Source of the DNA: Chromobacterium paludis | GTDB taxonomy: Bacteria; Pseudomonadota; Gammaproteobacteria; Burkholderiales; Chromobacteriaceae | Length of the DNA stretch: 64,000 nucleotides | NCBI RefSeq assembly: GCF_008275125.1 | Contig: NZ_CP043473.1 | Location: forward strand, 1,860,001 to 1,924,000 | Direction of reading: 5' to 3' | Shown: positions 26,232 through 34,970 of the stretch, one piece after another | How the letters are laid out: every line of letters begins with the position of its first letter | How positions within the stretch are numbered: the first letter of the stretch is position 1 | Notes under the pieces: generated by a model | What the model was told of the DNA's origin: nothing | The model's database searches: none | What the model saw: the letters and a program-made list of their open reading frames with translations, nothing else | Program-made: the position numbers and the translations under genes

Positions 26232-27248
26232 ATGTCTCTCACTGCACAGGCGGTTAAGAACATCAAGCCCTCCTCCAAACTTGCCAAGAAAGCAGATGGT
26301 GGTGGGCTTTTTTTGTGGATCTTTCCCAACGGATCCAAGTACTGGCGCTGGCGTTATTACCTTAGGGGCAAAGAGAAGCTGCTAGCCTTGGGCGTGTACT
26401 GCGGCCCGCAGCAATTTGACTCGCAAGGCAATGTGATCGACTCTGCCGTTGAGATGAGCCTGAAAGAGGCACGCGAAGCGCGCGACAAGGCCAAACGCCT
26501 GCTAGACAGCGGCATCGATCCTGGCAAAGAAAAGGCCGAGTCGAAGCGCTTGGAGCAAGCTCAGGCGGAAAACAACATAGAGTGTGTAGCCCGGGAGTGG
26601 CACGACAACAATCGCGCACGCTGGGTACCCGATCATGCCAACCGCATCCTGCGTCGATTTGAAATGGACGTTTTCCCCTTCATCGGCAAAGAGGCTGTTG
26701 ATAGTCTCAAGACTCACCATCTGCTTGATGTGTTACGCAAGGTGGAGGAGCGCGGCGCGCTTGATGTTGCCAACCGTCTACAGCAGCACCTCGTCGCCGT
26801 TATGCGCTACGCTGTGCAGACGGGCCGCATTGCCAGCAATCCAGCGCTGGATCTGCAAGGCGCGCTGAAAGTACCGGAAAAACAGCACCGGGCCGCGTTA
26901 CCACTAGATCAGTTGCCATCCCTAGTAAAAAGCATTGGCGACTATAAGGGCCGAACGCTTACCCGAGCGGCGCTCCGCCTCACGCTACTGACATTTTTGC
27001 GGTCAAGCGAACTGAGGATGGCGCGCTGGGAGGAAATCGACTTTGAACGTGGCGTTTGGATTATTCCCCCGACGCGCAAGCCGATAGAGGGCGTCCGCTA
27101 CTCTACCAGAGGGGCAAAGATGCGGACTCCCCACGTCGTCCCCTTGTCGCATCAAGCCATCGCGGAACTGGATTCTATCCATCCAATCACAGGCCGTTTT
27201 GAGCTGATTTTTGCCGGCGACAACGACCCCTTTCACCCAACCGTTTGA
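26232..27248 (+). pseudogene. P4-type tyrosine recombinase (integrase), C-terminally truncated
   Basis: 338 codons of an integrase. The N-terminal DUF4102 region (MSLTAQAVKNIKPSSKLAKK), SAM-like core-binding domain (about 100-200) and first half of the catalytic domain are present, including the first catalytic Arg (TFLRSSELRMARW). The frame ends soon after LIFAGDNDPFHP. The HxxR, second His and Tyr nucleophile, about 80-100 residues, are missing. The break coincides with the truncated end of the IS5-family element. It starts 163 bp downstream of tRNA-Thr. It cannot be an active recombinase. Confidence 0.88.
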
Positions 27249-28084
27249 AGCAACCCATTTTGGTTTCCACCAAGCTGCGGCGATGGTAGCCACTCCAGTG
27301 TTTCCAGATCGCTCTGCCTAATCGCTTGGTCGCCCGCAGAATCTCATTCCGCGCCAGCACACCCAGCGAACTTCCTTTCCATGGCCTCGCATTCTTGCGG
27401 GTCGGAATGCACCCGATCGCGCCGCGTGCGGCAATCGCCTCATGGCATGCCTTGGTATCGAAAGCCCCGTCGCCGCTCACGCAGGCTATCGGCTCATCGG
27501 CCGGGATTTGCGTCAATAGCGAAGGCAACATTTGCGTATCGCCCTGGCGGTTATCTGTCACCTCGATGGCGTGGATCTGCAGGGTTTCCGCATCGATGCC
27601 CAGATACACTTTGCGCCATTGCCGACGATACTCCGCGCCATGCTTCTTGGTTATCGCTGAACGAGTCTAAAGTTTCGCACGCTGCCCACTCGCCTTCGCC
27701 CAGCATCTTGATGCCTGTGCTGTCCACCAGCAGGTGCAGCGCGCCTGAGCTTTTCTGGTAGGGAATCTTGACCTGCAGCGTCTGCTGCCGTCTGGATAGC
27801 GTGCTGTAGTCGGGGACGCCCCAGTCCAGACCCGCCAACTTGAGCAGGCTTTGCACGAAGCCGATGGTCTGCCTCAACGCCAGTCCAAACAGGTTTTTGA
27901 TGGTCAGGCAGAATGGAATGGCGGCATCGCTATAGGTCTGCGTCCGTCCGCGCCTGCCGCGTGGAGTGGCTTGCCATGACATGCTCGTGTCCAGCAAGAC
28001 GGACAGCGAGCCGCGTTGGATCAGGACTTGGTTGTAGGCTTTCCAGTTGGTGGTTCGGTAGCGTTTCGGGGCGGGCTTGGTCAT
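27238..28084 (-). pseudogene. IS5-family DDE transposase, frameshifted and truncated
   Basis: It begins MTKPAPKRYRTTNWKAYNQV. DDE residues: Asp in HLLVDSTGIKML, Asp in VSGDGAFDTKACHEA, Glu in RRSLVETKMG. The frame breaks between GEGEW and KKHGAEYRRQW-type sequence, where 37 bases (27649-27685) replace the few expected, a net gain of about 31-34 bases. The two halves read in different frames. The C-terminus is cut at the integrase junction. Not functional. Confidence 0.85.
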
Positions 28085-28133
28085 GCCGCTATCTTACCAA
28101 GCCGCAGGACGGGCGGATTTGTGCAACAGCGCC
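27238..28133 (-). mobile_element. IS5-family insertion sequence, 3'-truncated
   Basis: The right end (28116-28133) reads, on the minus strand, GGCGCTGTTGCACAAATC. This is the terminal inverted repeat and is identical to 55289-55306. The other end is missing: transposase coding stops at MGCFKRLGER where it meets the integrase fragment (about 27238). The element has lost about 40 C-terminal codons and its left repeat, probably through a deletion that also removed the integrase end. Confidence 0.82.
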
Positions 28134-28182
28134 GTGCCGATACAAAACCACAATAATCGTGAACACGTTCTAAGATAAAATT

Positions 28183-28190
28183 GGGGGGGG
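28183..28190 (+). repeat. G8 homopolymer tract before the GGDEF gene
   Basis: Eight consecutive G end 10 bases before the ATG of the diguanylate cyclase gene, where the ribosome site should be. No other ribosome site is present. Length change by slippage would shift spacing and translation. Confidence 0.7.
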
Positions 28191-28200
28191 ATATAAGAAT

Positions 28201-29139
28201 ATGGATTTCGTTATCACAGAACAGCTGCAGAAGGTGTTGATCGAACACATCGACCACAGCGAGAATGGCATCGCAGTCGTGGATGTCGATGATTTGGTCA
28301 TTTTCTACAACCATGCCTTCCTTGAAATGTTCGGCCTTCTAGACCGACAAGTCTTGGGCTGCCACTTCAATGACCTGATGAGCTGGATGTATATGCGTGG
28401 CGTGGGTGCCAAAACCCATGGCTTTTCGCTGGAAGAATGGCTGGAGACCGTACATAGCACCTACCGCTCGGCAGAGTTTCGCAGTTTCGAAATTGACCTG
28501 GTGGATGGCAGATGGTTGCTGATAACCGAACAGGTCAATCCATCGGGCGAGTTGGTCCTGGTAGGCAATGACATTACTCGCTTGAAGCAGACCGAATACG
28601 CGCTTCGCTCTGCGCAGGAAGAGCTGGAAAAACAAGCTTGGACTGACGAACTCACCGGCTTGTCCAATCGGCGCTACTTCATGCAAAGGCTGGACTGCGA
28701 ATACCAGCGAGCGTTACGCCATCACCACCCATCCACCTTGGCCATTCTCGATCTCGATCATTTCAAGCGGATCAACGACCAATATGGCCACCCCAAGGGC
28801 GATGAGGTGTTGAAACACTTCGCGGGGCTATTGCGCGACAATCTGCGCAAGGAGGACGAAACCGGCCGCCTAGGGGGCGAAGAGTTTGCCGTACTGCTGC
28901 CTGAAACCTCGCAGGATGAAGCGTTGCAGGTGCTGGAGCGGGTACGCCAAGAACTTGCCCGCAAGCCGCCGGATGCCGTGGCCGCAGGCTTCAGCTACAC
29001 CTTCTCCGCAGGCATCATGCAACTCCCCGACGATGAGTCGCTCACTTTGCAAGGGTGGATTCATTTGTCGGACCAGGCCCTCTACCAGGCCAAGGTGGCT
29101 GGCAGGAACCAGTTGGCCGTCTATCGCCCCCTACGATGA
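28201..29139 (+). CDS. PAS-GGDEF diguanylate cyclase
   Basis: A 312-residue soluble protein. PAS domain at about 10-130 (ENGIAVVDVDDLVIFYNHAF), then a GGDEF domain from about 140. The active-site motif is GGEEF (225-229). The RxxD product-inhibition site (R216-D219) sits exactly five residues before it. Substrate residues are in ILDLDHFKRINDQYGHPKGD. It should make c-di-GMP in response to a PAS-sensed signal. It starts 68 bp after the IS end, so its original promoter may be partly IS-derived. Confidence 0.94.
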   Translation: MDFVITEQLQKVLIEHIDHSENGIAVVDVDDLVIFYNHAFLEMFGLLDRQVLGCHFNDLMSWMYMRGVGAKTHGFSLEEWLETVHSTYRSAEFRSFEIDLVDGRWLLITEQVNPSGELVLVGNDITRLKQTEYALRSAQEELEKQAWTDELTGLSNRRYFMQRLDCEYQRALRHHHPSTLAILDLDHFKRINDQYGHPKGDEVLKHFAGLLRDNLRKEDETGRLGGEEFAVLLPETSQDEALQVLERVRQELARKPPDAVAAGFSYTFSAGIMQLPDDESLTLQGWIHLSDQALYQAKVAGRNQLAVYRPLR

Positions 29140-29188
29140 AGCCACGCGACAAAATCGGGAATGCGTCCTCGCCGCGGGGTACGGGAAT

Positions 29189-29848
29189 CTAGCCTCGCCC
29201 TTCCACGGTTGCCTGTTCTGCGGTCTTTGTCTTGGTCCTGCGCTTGCGCTCAGGTGCGTAGCCTCGCAAGAATACCGCAACCGCATCCCGCACTGACTCT
29301 GCGATTTGCTCCCGCGTCGGCTGTTCACACGCCGCGCCCAGCAAATGTCGCTGATATTCCGACTCGAGCATACCCAGAAGGTGCGCGGCGGCCGTCGTGG
29401 GCTTGGCCTTTTGCAAACGCCCCGCGTCCATCTCCGAACACAGGAAGTCGGCCAATCTGTCTATCTGCGAAGCCAATCCCTTGTCATACAGCAACAGTCC
29501 AAGCCCCGAGCGTCGCCCTTCGGTCATGATGATGCCTCGCAACGTAACCAGACTGGGCTGCAGCATGCAGACGAGAAAATGCTCGCCGAACTGCTGTAAT
29601 GTAAGGTCTATATCCTTATCAGGGCTCAGATGTTCAAACGAGGAGGCCAGCAAATCGATGGCCAGTTTTTTCATGACCATTTCAAACAGCTCCTCCTTGG
29701 ATGGGAAGTAGCCATATAGCGTTGGCTTGGTCACGCCTATACGCGCGGCAATTTCCGCCATTGAGGTCGCATCGTATCCATGTTCGAGAAAGACTTCCGC
29801 CGCGCCTTCGACTATGGCCTGACGACGGCTCTCCGTTTTCACCCGCAT
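29189..29848 (-). CDS. TetR/AcrR-family regulator 1
   Basis: 219 residues. The N-terminal HTH is MRVKTESRRQAIVEGAAEVF, then TSMAEIAARIGVTKPTLYGY and FPSKEELF. The C-terminal ligand domain (about 75-200) ends in a basic RKRRTKTKT tail. It is paralogous to the next gene; their first 60 residues are very similar and the C-terminal halves diverge. It lies on the same strand 144 bp downstream of regulator 2. Probably a local efflux regulator. Confidence 0.9.
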   Translation of the reverse strand: MRVKTESRRQAIVEGAAEVFLEHGYDATSMAEIAARIGVTKPTLYGYFPSKEELFEMVMKKLAIDLLASSFEHLSPDKDIDLTLQQFGEHFLVCMLQPSLVTLRGIIMTEGRRSGLGLLLYDKGLASQIDRLADFLCSEMDAGRLQKAKPTTAAAHLLGMLESEYQRHLLGAACEQPTREQIAESVRDAVAVFLRGYAPERKRRTKTKTAEQATVEGRG

Positions 29849-29992
29849 ATCGCCCCCAGAATAGATGCTGCAAGCTTAACTTGCCGTGGCACTTATTTTA
29901 GCACTATAAACATACCTCAGAGTCAACTTATACCGCTGAGAGTCCCGCAGCCTTCTTGCAGAGGAGGCTGAATGGATAGGCGGCAGAAACTG

Positions 29993-30631
29993 CTAAGCCA
30001 CGTCCGGCAAAGCGGCCCTACCCCCTCCAGGCGCAGCCTCGTAGCCGCGTAGATACACTTGCACCGCCGCTTCAACCGACTCGGCGATCTGCCTTGCCCC
30101 GGGCTGCGCTAGCCCCCCGGCGATGAACAGCTCCAAAAAGTCCGCTTCCAGCAGATTGATTAGGTGCAACGCCGCCCGCCATGATGCGGCGCGCCTGAGA
30201 CGTCCCGCCGCCATCTCCCCTTCCAGAAATGCGGCGAGCTGGCCCCAGCCTTCGGCAGGGCCACTCTGGAAGAACAGCCTGCCCATGCTGGAGCGCGGCC
30301 CTTCTCCCATCACGATACTACGCATGATTAGCAGGTCCTGACTCAAGATCACGCTCAGATAATGCTCGCCGAAGCGCTGCAGCGTTCCTTCCAGATCATC
30401 GCAAGGCGATAGGCTGCCAAATGCCTTCATCATGCGGTGCTCAGCCTGTGTCTTCATTACCACACGGAACAGTTCCTCCTTGGAGGGGAAGTAACTGTAC
30501 AAGGTGGCTTTAGACCCCCCCGCCCGGGCCGCAATCTCCGCCATGGAAGCAGCCTCGTAGCCGCGCTCCAGAAAGACCGTTGCCGCGGCCTGCACGATGC
30601 CTTGCCGCCTGGTTTCGCTTTTTACCCTCAT
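29993..30631 (-). CDS. TetR/AcrR-family regulator 2 of the efflux locus
   Basis: 212 residues: HTH region MRVKSETRRQGIVQAAATVF and SMAEIAARAGGSKATLYSYF, followed by an effector-binding domain. It is divergent from the tripartite efflux operon, the classical arrangement for a TetR-type repressor of a pump. One copy of the 23-bp operator-like motif ends directly against its start codon. No ribosome site is visible, so the transcript may have a very short leader. Confidence 0.92.
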   Translation of the reverse strand: MRVKSETRRQGIVQAAATVFLERGYEAASMAEIAARAGGSKATLYSYFPSKEELFRVVMKTQAEHRMMKAFGSLSPCDDLEGTLQRFGEHYLSVILSQDLLIMRSIVMGEGPRSSMGRLFFQSGPAEGWGQLAAFLEGEMAAGRLRRAASWRAALHLINLLEADFLELFIAGGLAQPGARQIAESVEAAVQVYLRGYEAAPGGGRAALPDVA

Positions 30632-30708
30632 AACTTTACCGTTTGGTTTAATTAATCATTGACAGCGATTATACGGTATTGATATAAATTTACCCAGTGG
30701 TTTAGTTA
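30632..30708. promoter_or_regulatory. Efflux promoter between two 23-bp operators
   Basis: Two copies of a 23-bp motif, 54 bp apart: 30632-30654 and 30686-30708. On the minus strand the pattern is TAAYTAAACC, four free bases, GGTAAAKTT. Between and overlapping them on the plus strand lie TTGACA (30659-30664), 18 bp, TATAAA (30683-30688). The same motif pair flanks the MarR-pqi promoter at 43599-43673. Likely repressor operators for the pump and for TetR regulator 2. Confidence 0.7.
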
Positions 30709-30719
30709 TGGAGAGGAAA

Positions 30720-32171
30720 ATGAACGCACATGCAGGACACTCAGTCAATTTGATGGCGCGCTGCGGCGCGATGCTGGCACTCGGCGGGGCGCTTGCCGGT
30801 TGCGCCGCCATCCCGGACCTGGGCCCCAAGCCCCAATTGCGAGAGACGGCCGCGTCGGCAAGCTCGCGCAGCCTGAGCGGTGCCGGCCAGAACTGGGCGG
30901 ATCAGCAATGGTGGACCCGCTACCACGATGTCCAACTCGACCAGATGATGAGCGAAGCCTTGGCCCACTCGCCGGACCTGGCAACGGCCCAGGCGCGTCT
31001 TCTCAAGTCAGAAGGTTATGCTCAAACCGCAGGCGCCAGCCTGCTGCCCGGTGTGGACCTCAACGCCAGCACAAGCCGCCTGAAGCAAAGTTACAACAAC
31101 GGGGTGCCCAAAGCCTTGGCCCCCCAAGGCTTCAACAGCGCATCCCGCGCGGCGCTGGACTTCAGCTACGAAATCGACTTCTGGGGCAAAAACCGCGCCC
31201 AGCTTGCCGCCGCCACCTCCGAGCTTGAAGCCGCGCGGGCCGAGGCCGCCCAAAGCCGCCTGATGCTGACCAGCGCCATCGCCACGGGTTACGCGCAACT
31301 GGCCGGCCTGTACGCAGACCGCGACGCCGCGGAAAAAGCGGTGCAGGTGCGCCGCAACAGCGTGGAATTGCTGAAAGACAGGCAATGGCACGGTTTGGAA
31401 ACGCTGGGCAGCGTGGAGCAGGCGGAATCCCGCCGCGCCGCGTCGGAGGCAGACCTGATCGCCGCGGACGAGGCGATCTCTCTACAACGCAACAGCCTGG
31501 CCGCCTTGCTCGGCGCCGGTCCCGACCGAGGACTGACCATCCGCCGGCCTACCGTCGATCTCAGCCACCCTCAAGCCTTGCCGGCCACTGTGCAAGCAGA
31601 GCTGATCGGCCGTCGTCCCGATCTGGCCTCAGCCCGCCTGCGCGCCGAAGCGGCGGCCAGACGCATAGACGTGGCCCGCGCCGGCTTCTTCCCCAACGTC
31701 AATCTGACAGCCTACGCCGGCGGCCAATCGCTTGGCGCGTTCGACCTGCTGGCCAAGTCCGGCTCCGGCATCGCCGGCATCGGCCCGGCCATCAATCTGC
31801 CGATTTTCCGCGGCGGCCAGCTGCAGGGCGAATATCGCGTCGCCCGCGCCGATTACGACGCCGCCGTAGCCAGCTACAACCAGACCCTGATCCAGGCCCT
31901 GCGCGAAGTCGCCGACGCCGTCACCCGCCAGCGCACGCTGGAGCCGCAGCTGTGGCAACGCAAAGCCGCGCTGGAGGCGGCGCAGGAAGCCTACCGCGTG
32001 GCAAACGACCGCTACCGCGGCGGCCTGGCCAACTATCTGACGGTGCTGAACGCGGAAGACAGCGTCATCGACACCCGTCGCGTCCTGACCGACCTGCAAA
32101 GCCAGCAGTTCATGCAGGACATCGCGCTGATCAAGGCACTGGGCGGCGGATATCGCGCCGCAAGCCTCTGA
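30720..32171 (+). CDS. Outer-membrane efflux lipoprotein (NodT/OprM type)
   Basis: A 483-residue TolC-like channel. Lipoprotein signal with lipobox LAGC (LALGGALAGCAAIPD). Two outer-membrane-efflux repeats contain FSYEIDFWGKNRAQLAAATS, IGRRPDLASARLRAEAAARR and RYRGGLANYLTVLNAEDSVI, typical of the NodT subgroup. The ATG at 30720 follows GAGAGG; another ATG at 30708 overlaps the operator. First gene of a three-gene pump operon. Confidence 0.94.
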   Translation: MNAHAGHSVNLMARCGAMLALGGALAGCAAIPDLGPKPQLRETAASASSRSLSGAGQNWADQQWWTRYHDVQLDQMMSEALAHSPDLATAQARLLKSEGYAQTAGASLLPGVDLNASTSRLKQSYNNGVPKALAPQGFNSASRAALDFSYEIDFWGKNRAQLAAATSELEAARAEAAQSRLMLTSAIATGYAQLAGLYADRDAAEKAVQVRRNSVELLKDRQWHGLETLGSVEQAESRRAASEADLIAADEAISLQRNSLAALLGAGPDRGLTIRRPTVDLSHPQALPATVQAELIGRRPDLASARLRAEAAARRIDVARAGFFPNVNLTAYAGGQSLGAFDLLAKSGSGIAGIGPAINLPIFRGGQLQGEYRVARADYDAAVASYNQTLIQALREVADAVTRQRTLEPQLWQRKAALEAAQEAYRVANDRYRGGLANYLTVLNAEDSVIDTRRVLTDLQSQQFMQDIALIKALGGGYRAASL

Positions 32172-32214
32172 TACGCAAACGAACACTTCCTAAGTCACCC
32201 AAGGAATCAACCCC

Positions 32215-33357
32215 ATGAGCGCCCAAACCGAAACCCTGCCCGCCTCCGAGATGCCTGCCGACAAACTGCCCACTCGCCGCAAGAAACTATTTGTCCAGCT
32301 GGGCGTCGCCCTTGCCGTCGCCGCCATTGGCTACGGCAGCTACTGGATGCTGGTGGCCTCCCATTATGTGAGTACGGACAACGCCTATGTGGCGACCGAG
32401 GTGGCCCAGGTCACCCCCGAGGTGGCCGGCACCGTGCGCGCCGTTTACGTGGTGGACACCCAGCATGTTAAGAAAGGCGACGTGCTGGTCGTGCTCAACG
32501 ACAGCGATGCCAAGCTGGCCCTGGCCCTGGCCCAGGCCGACCTGGAACGCGCGGAGCGCCGCGTGCAAGGTTATTTCGCCAACAACGAAAACCAATCGGC
32601 CCAGGTGCAGGCCCGTCAGGCCGAACAAGCCCGCGCCTCCGCCCAGCTCGTCTCCGCCAAGTCCGATCTGGAGCGGGCCCAACTCGACTTCCAACGTCGC
32701 CTGGCCCTGGCCAAGAACGGCTCGGTGTCCGCGGAAGAACTGAGCAACGCGCAAAACGCGCTGTCCGTGGCCGAGGCCGGCCTGCGCGCCGCTCAGGCCG
32801 CCTCCAGCCAAAGCGACGCCAACTACCGCGCTGCCATGGATGCGCTGAAGAGCAGCCAGACGCTGACCAACAACACCACGGTGGAATCCAACCCGGAAGT
32901 GGCGTTGGCGCGCGCCAGGCGCGACCAGGCTCGGCTGGACTTGGCGCGCACGGTGATACGGGCGCCGGTGGACGGCGTGGTGGCCAAGCGCCAGGTACAA
33001 GTGGGCCAGCGGGTTCAGGCCGGCACGCCCCTGCTTGCCGTCGCGCCGCTGCAGCAAGCCCACGTGGACGCCAACTTCAAGGAAGTGCAGCTGGAGAAAG
33101 TCCGCGTCGGCCAGCCGGTCAAGCTCACCGCCGACCTGTACGGCGATAGCGTCGAGTACCACGGCAAGGTGGCCGGTCTGTCCGGCGGCTCCGGCGCATC
33201 CTTCGCAGTGATTCCTGCCCAGAATGCCACCGGCAATTGGATTAAGGTCGTACAGCGCCTGCCTGTCCGCATTGAGCTAGACCCGGCTGAACTGAAAGCC
33301 CATCCCTTATCGGTCGGGCTGTCCATGACCGCCACCATAGACACCCGAGCCAATTGA
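32215..33357 (+). CDS. emrA: EmrA-type membrane fusion protein
   Basis: 380 residues. Cytoplasmic N-terminus with RRKK, one membrane helix (about 26-47), then the HlyD/EmrA periplasmic part. Motifs: ASHYVSTDNAYVATEVAQVT, PEVAGTVRAVYVVDTQHVKK, a long coiled coil (about 105-215) and the barrel/lipoyl return DLARTVIRAPVDGVVAKRQV. It links the inner-membrane pump EmrB-like protein to the outer-membrane channel. Ribosome site AAGGAATCAACCCC. Confidence 0.93.
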   Translation: MSAQTETLPASEMPADKLPTRRKKLFVQLGVALAVAAIGYGSYWMLVASHYVSTDNAYVATEVAQVTPEVAGTVRAVYVVDTQHVKKGDVLVVLNDSDAKLALALAQADLERAERRVQGYFANNENQSAQVQARQAEQARASAQLVSAKSDLERAQLDFQRRLALAKNGSVSAEELSNAQNALSVAEAGLRAAQAASSQSDANYRAAMDALKSSQTLTNNTTVESNPEVALARARRDQARLDLARTVIRAPVDGVVAKRQVQVGQRVQAGTPLLAVAPLQQAHVDANFKEVQLEKVRVGQPVKLTADLYGDSVEYHGKVAGLSGGSGASFAVIPAQNATGNWIKVVQRLPVRIELDPAELKAHPLSVGLSMTATIDTRAN

Positions 33358-33367
33358 GGAAACGGTC

Positions 33368-34897
33368 ATGTCCCACTCCCCGACGCATGCCTCCCCGCTA
33401 ACCGGCGCCACGCTGTGGCTCGCCGCGATCGCGCTGTCGGCAGGCAACTTCATCGCGGTGCTCGACACTACCATCGCCAACGTGTCGGTGCCCAATATCG
33501 CCGGCGGCCTGGGCGTGGCCGCCAATCAGGGCACCTATGTGATCACCTCCTACGCAGTGGCCGAGGCGATCACCGTGCCTTTGACCGGCTGGCTAGCCGC
33601 CCGCTTCGGCACGGTGCGCCTGTTTATTACGTCCATGATGTTGTTCGGCCTATTCTCGCTGTTGTGCGGGCTGTCGCAATCGCTGGAAATGCTGCTGCTG
33701 TTCCGCGTCTTGCAGGGGCTGGCCGGCGGCCCGCTGATGCCGATGTCCCAAACCCTGCTGCAGCAGATATTCCCCAAGGAAAAGGCCAACGTCGCGGTTG
33801 GTCTATGGAGTCTGACCACGCTGGTGGCGCCGGTGCTGGGGCCGGTGTTGGGCGGCGTGTTGTGCGACCAAGTGAGCTGGCCGTGGATTTTCTACATCAA
33901 TGTGCCGATCGCGCTGGTATGTGGCTGCATGGGCTGGCAGTTGCTCAAAGGGCAGGAGAGCACGCGGCAAAACTCGCGCATCGACGCCGTCGGCCTGGGC
34001 TTGCTGGTGGTGTGGGTGGCCGCGCTGCAGATCATGCTGGACGAAGGCAAGGACCTGGACTGGTTCGCCTCCACGGAAATCGTCTACCTGGCCGTCATCG
34101 CCGCGATAGGTTTCATCGCCTTCCTGATCTGGGAACTGACTGACCGCAACCCGGTGGTCAACCTGAGAGTGTTCCGCCACCGCGGTTATTGGGTCAGCGT
34201 GACGACCATCGCGCTCGCCTTCGGTTCGTTCTTCGGCGCCACTGTGCTGACGCCGCAATGGCTGCAAAGCTATATGGGCTACACCGCCACCGACGCGGGC
34301 ATCGCCCAGGCGCTCAGCGGTGTGCTGTCCGTGTTGGCGGCCCCGTTGGTTGCCCACCTGACCACCCGCATGGACCCGCGCCCCCTGGTGTTCATGGGCG
34401 TGATGTGGCTGGGCGGCGTCACCCTGTTCCGCAGCTTCAATTCCACCGACGTCAGCTTCTGGCAGGTGTCCATGCCGCTGTTCTTCCAAGGGCTGGGCAT
34501 GCCGTTCTTCTTCGTCCCGCTGATCGGGCTGGCCATGTCCAGCGTGGATGAGGCGGAAATGGCCTCCGCCGCCGGCCTGATGAATTTCCTGCGCACCATG
34601 TCGGGTGCCATCGCCACCTCGCTGGTTACCACTGGCTGGGACGACAAGGCCAAGAAGTATCACGACATCCTGACCGGCATGGTGGACTCCAGTGGTGAGG
34701 CCATGCGCCAGATGAGCGCGGCCTTCGGCGTCGAACCGGCGCGCAATATGCTGAACAGCCTGGTGGACGCGCAAAGCATCATGTTGTCGACCAACGAGAT
34801 GTTCTGGATCAGCGGCCTGTCCTTCGTCGTAGCGGCCTGCTTCGTCTGGCTGGCTCCCAAACCGACCCGCGTGGCGGACACCAGCAACGTGCACTAA
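33368..34897 (+). CDS. emrB: EmrB-type MFS multidrug exporter (DHA2, 14 helices)
   Basis: 509 residues. Motif D1-like start [20 protein letters not shown], motif A region [36 protein letters not shown] and motif [21 protein letters not shown]. About 14 helices, as in EmrB. It exports hydrophobic toxins by proton antiport. 10 bp after emrA. Together with the upstream lipoprotein it forms a complete tripartite exporter. Confidence 0.95.
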   Translation: MSHSPTHASPLTGATLWLAAIALSAGNFIAVLDTTIANVSVPNIAGGLGVAANQGTYVITSYAVAEAITVPLTGWLAARFGTVRLFITSMMLFGLFSLLCGLSQSLEMLLLFRVLQGLAGGPLMPMSQTLLQQIFPKEKANVAVGLWSLTTLVAPVLGPVLGGVLCDQVSWPWIFYINVPIALVCGCMGWQLLKGQESTRQNSRIDAVGLGLLVVWVAALQIMLDEGKDLDWFASTEIVYLAVIAAIGFIAFLIWELTDRNPVVNLRVFRHRGYWVSVTTIALAFGSFFGATVLTPQWLQSYMGYTATDAGIAQALSGVLSVLAAPLVAHLTTRMDPRPLVFMGVMWLGGVTLFRSFNSTDVSFWQVSMPLFFQGLGMPFFFVPLIGLAMSSVDEAEMASAAGLMNFLRTMSGAIATSLVTTGWDDKAKKYHDILTGMVDSSGEAMRQMSAAFGVEPARNMLNSLVDAQSIMLSTNEMFWISGLSFVVAACFVWLAPKPTRVADTSNVH

Positions 34898-34970
34898 CGC
34901 GGGCAAACCATTCAGAGTTTCACGACTTTGGGGCATGGCGCCGCCTTGCCCGAACTTAGAGGGAGCGCCC

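Noticed and set aside
29849..29992. Third copy of the 23-bp operator upstream of TetR regulator 1
   Set aside because: Only loose similarity (TAAACATACC) is present; the GTAAA half is missing.
29972..30052. 26-codon frame with a perfect GAGGAGG ribosome site
   Set aside because: It mostly overlaps the 3' end of TetR regulator 2 in antisense and has no recognisable product; too weak to annotate without expression data.
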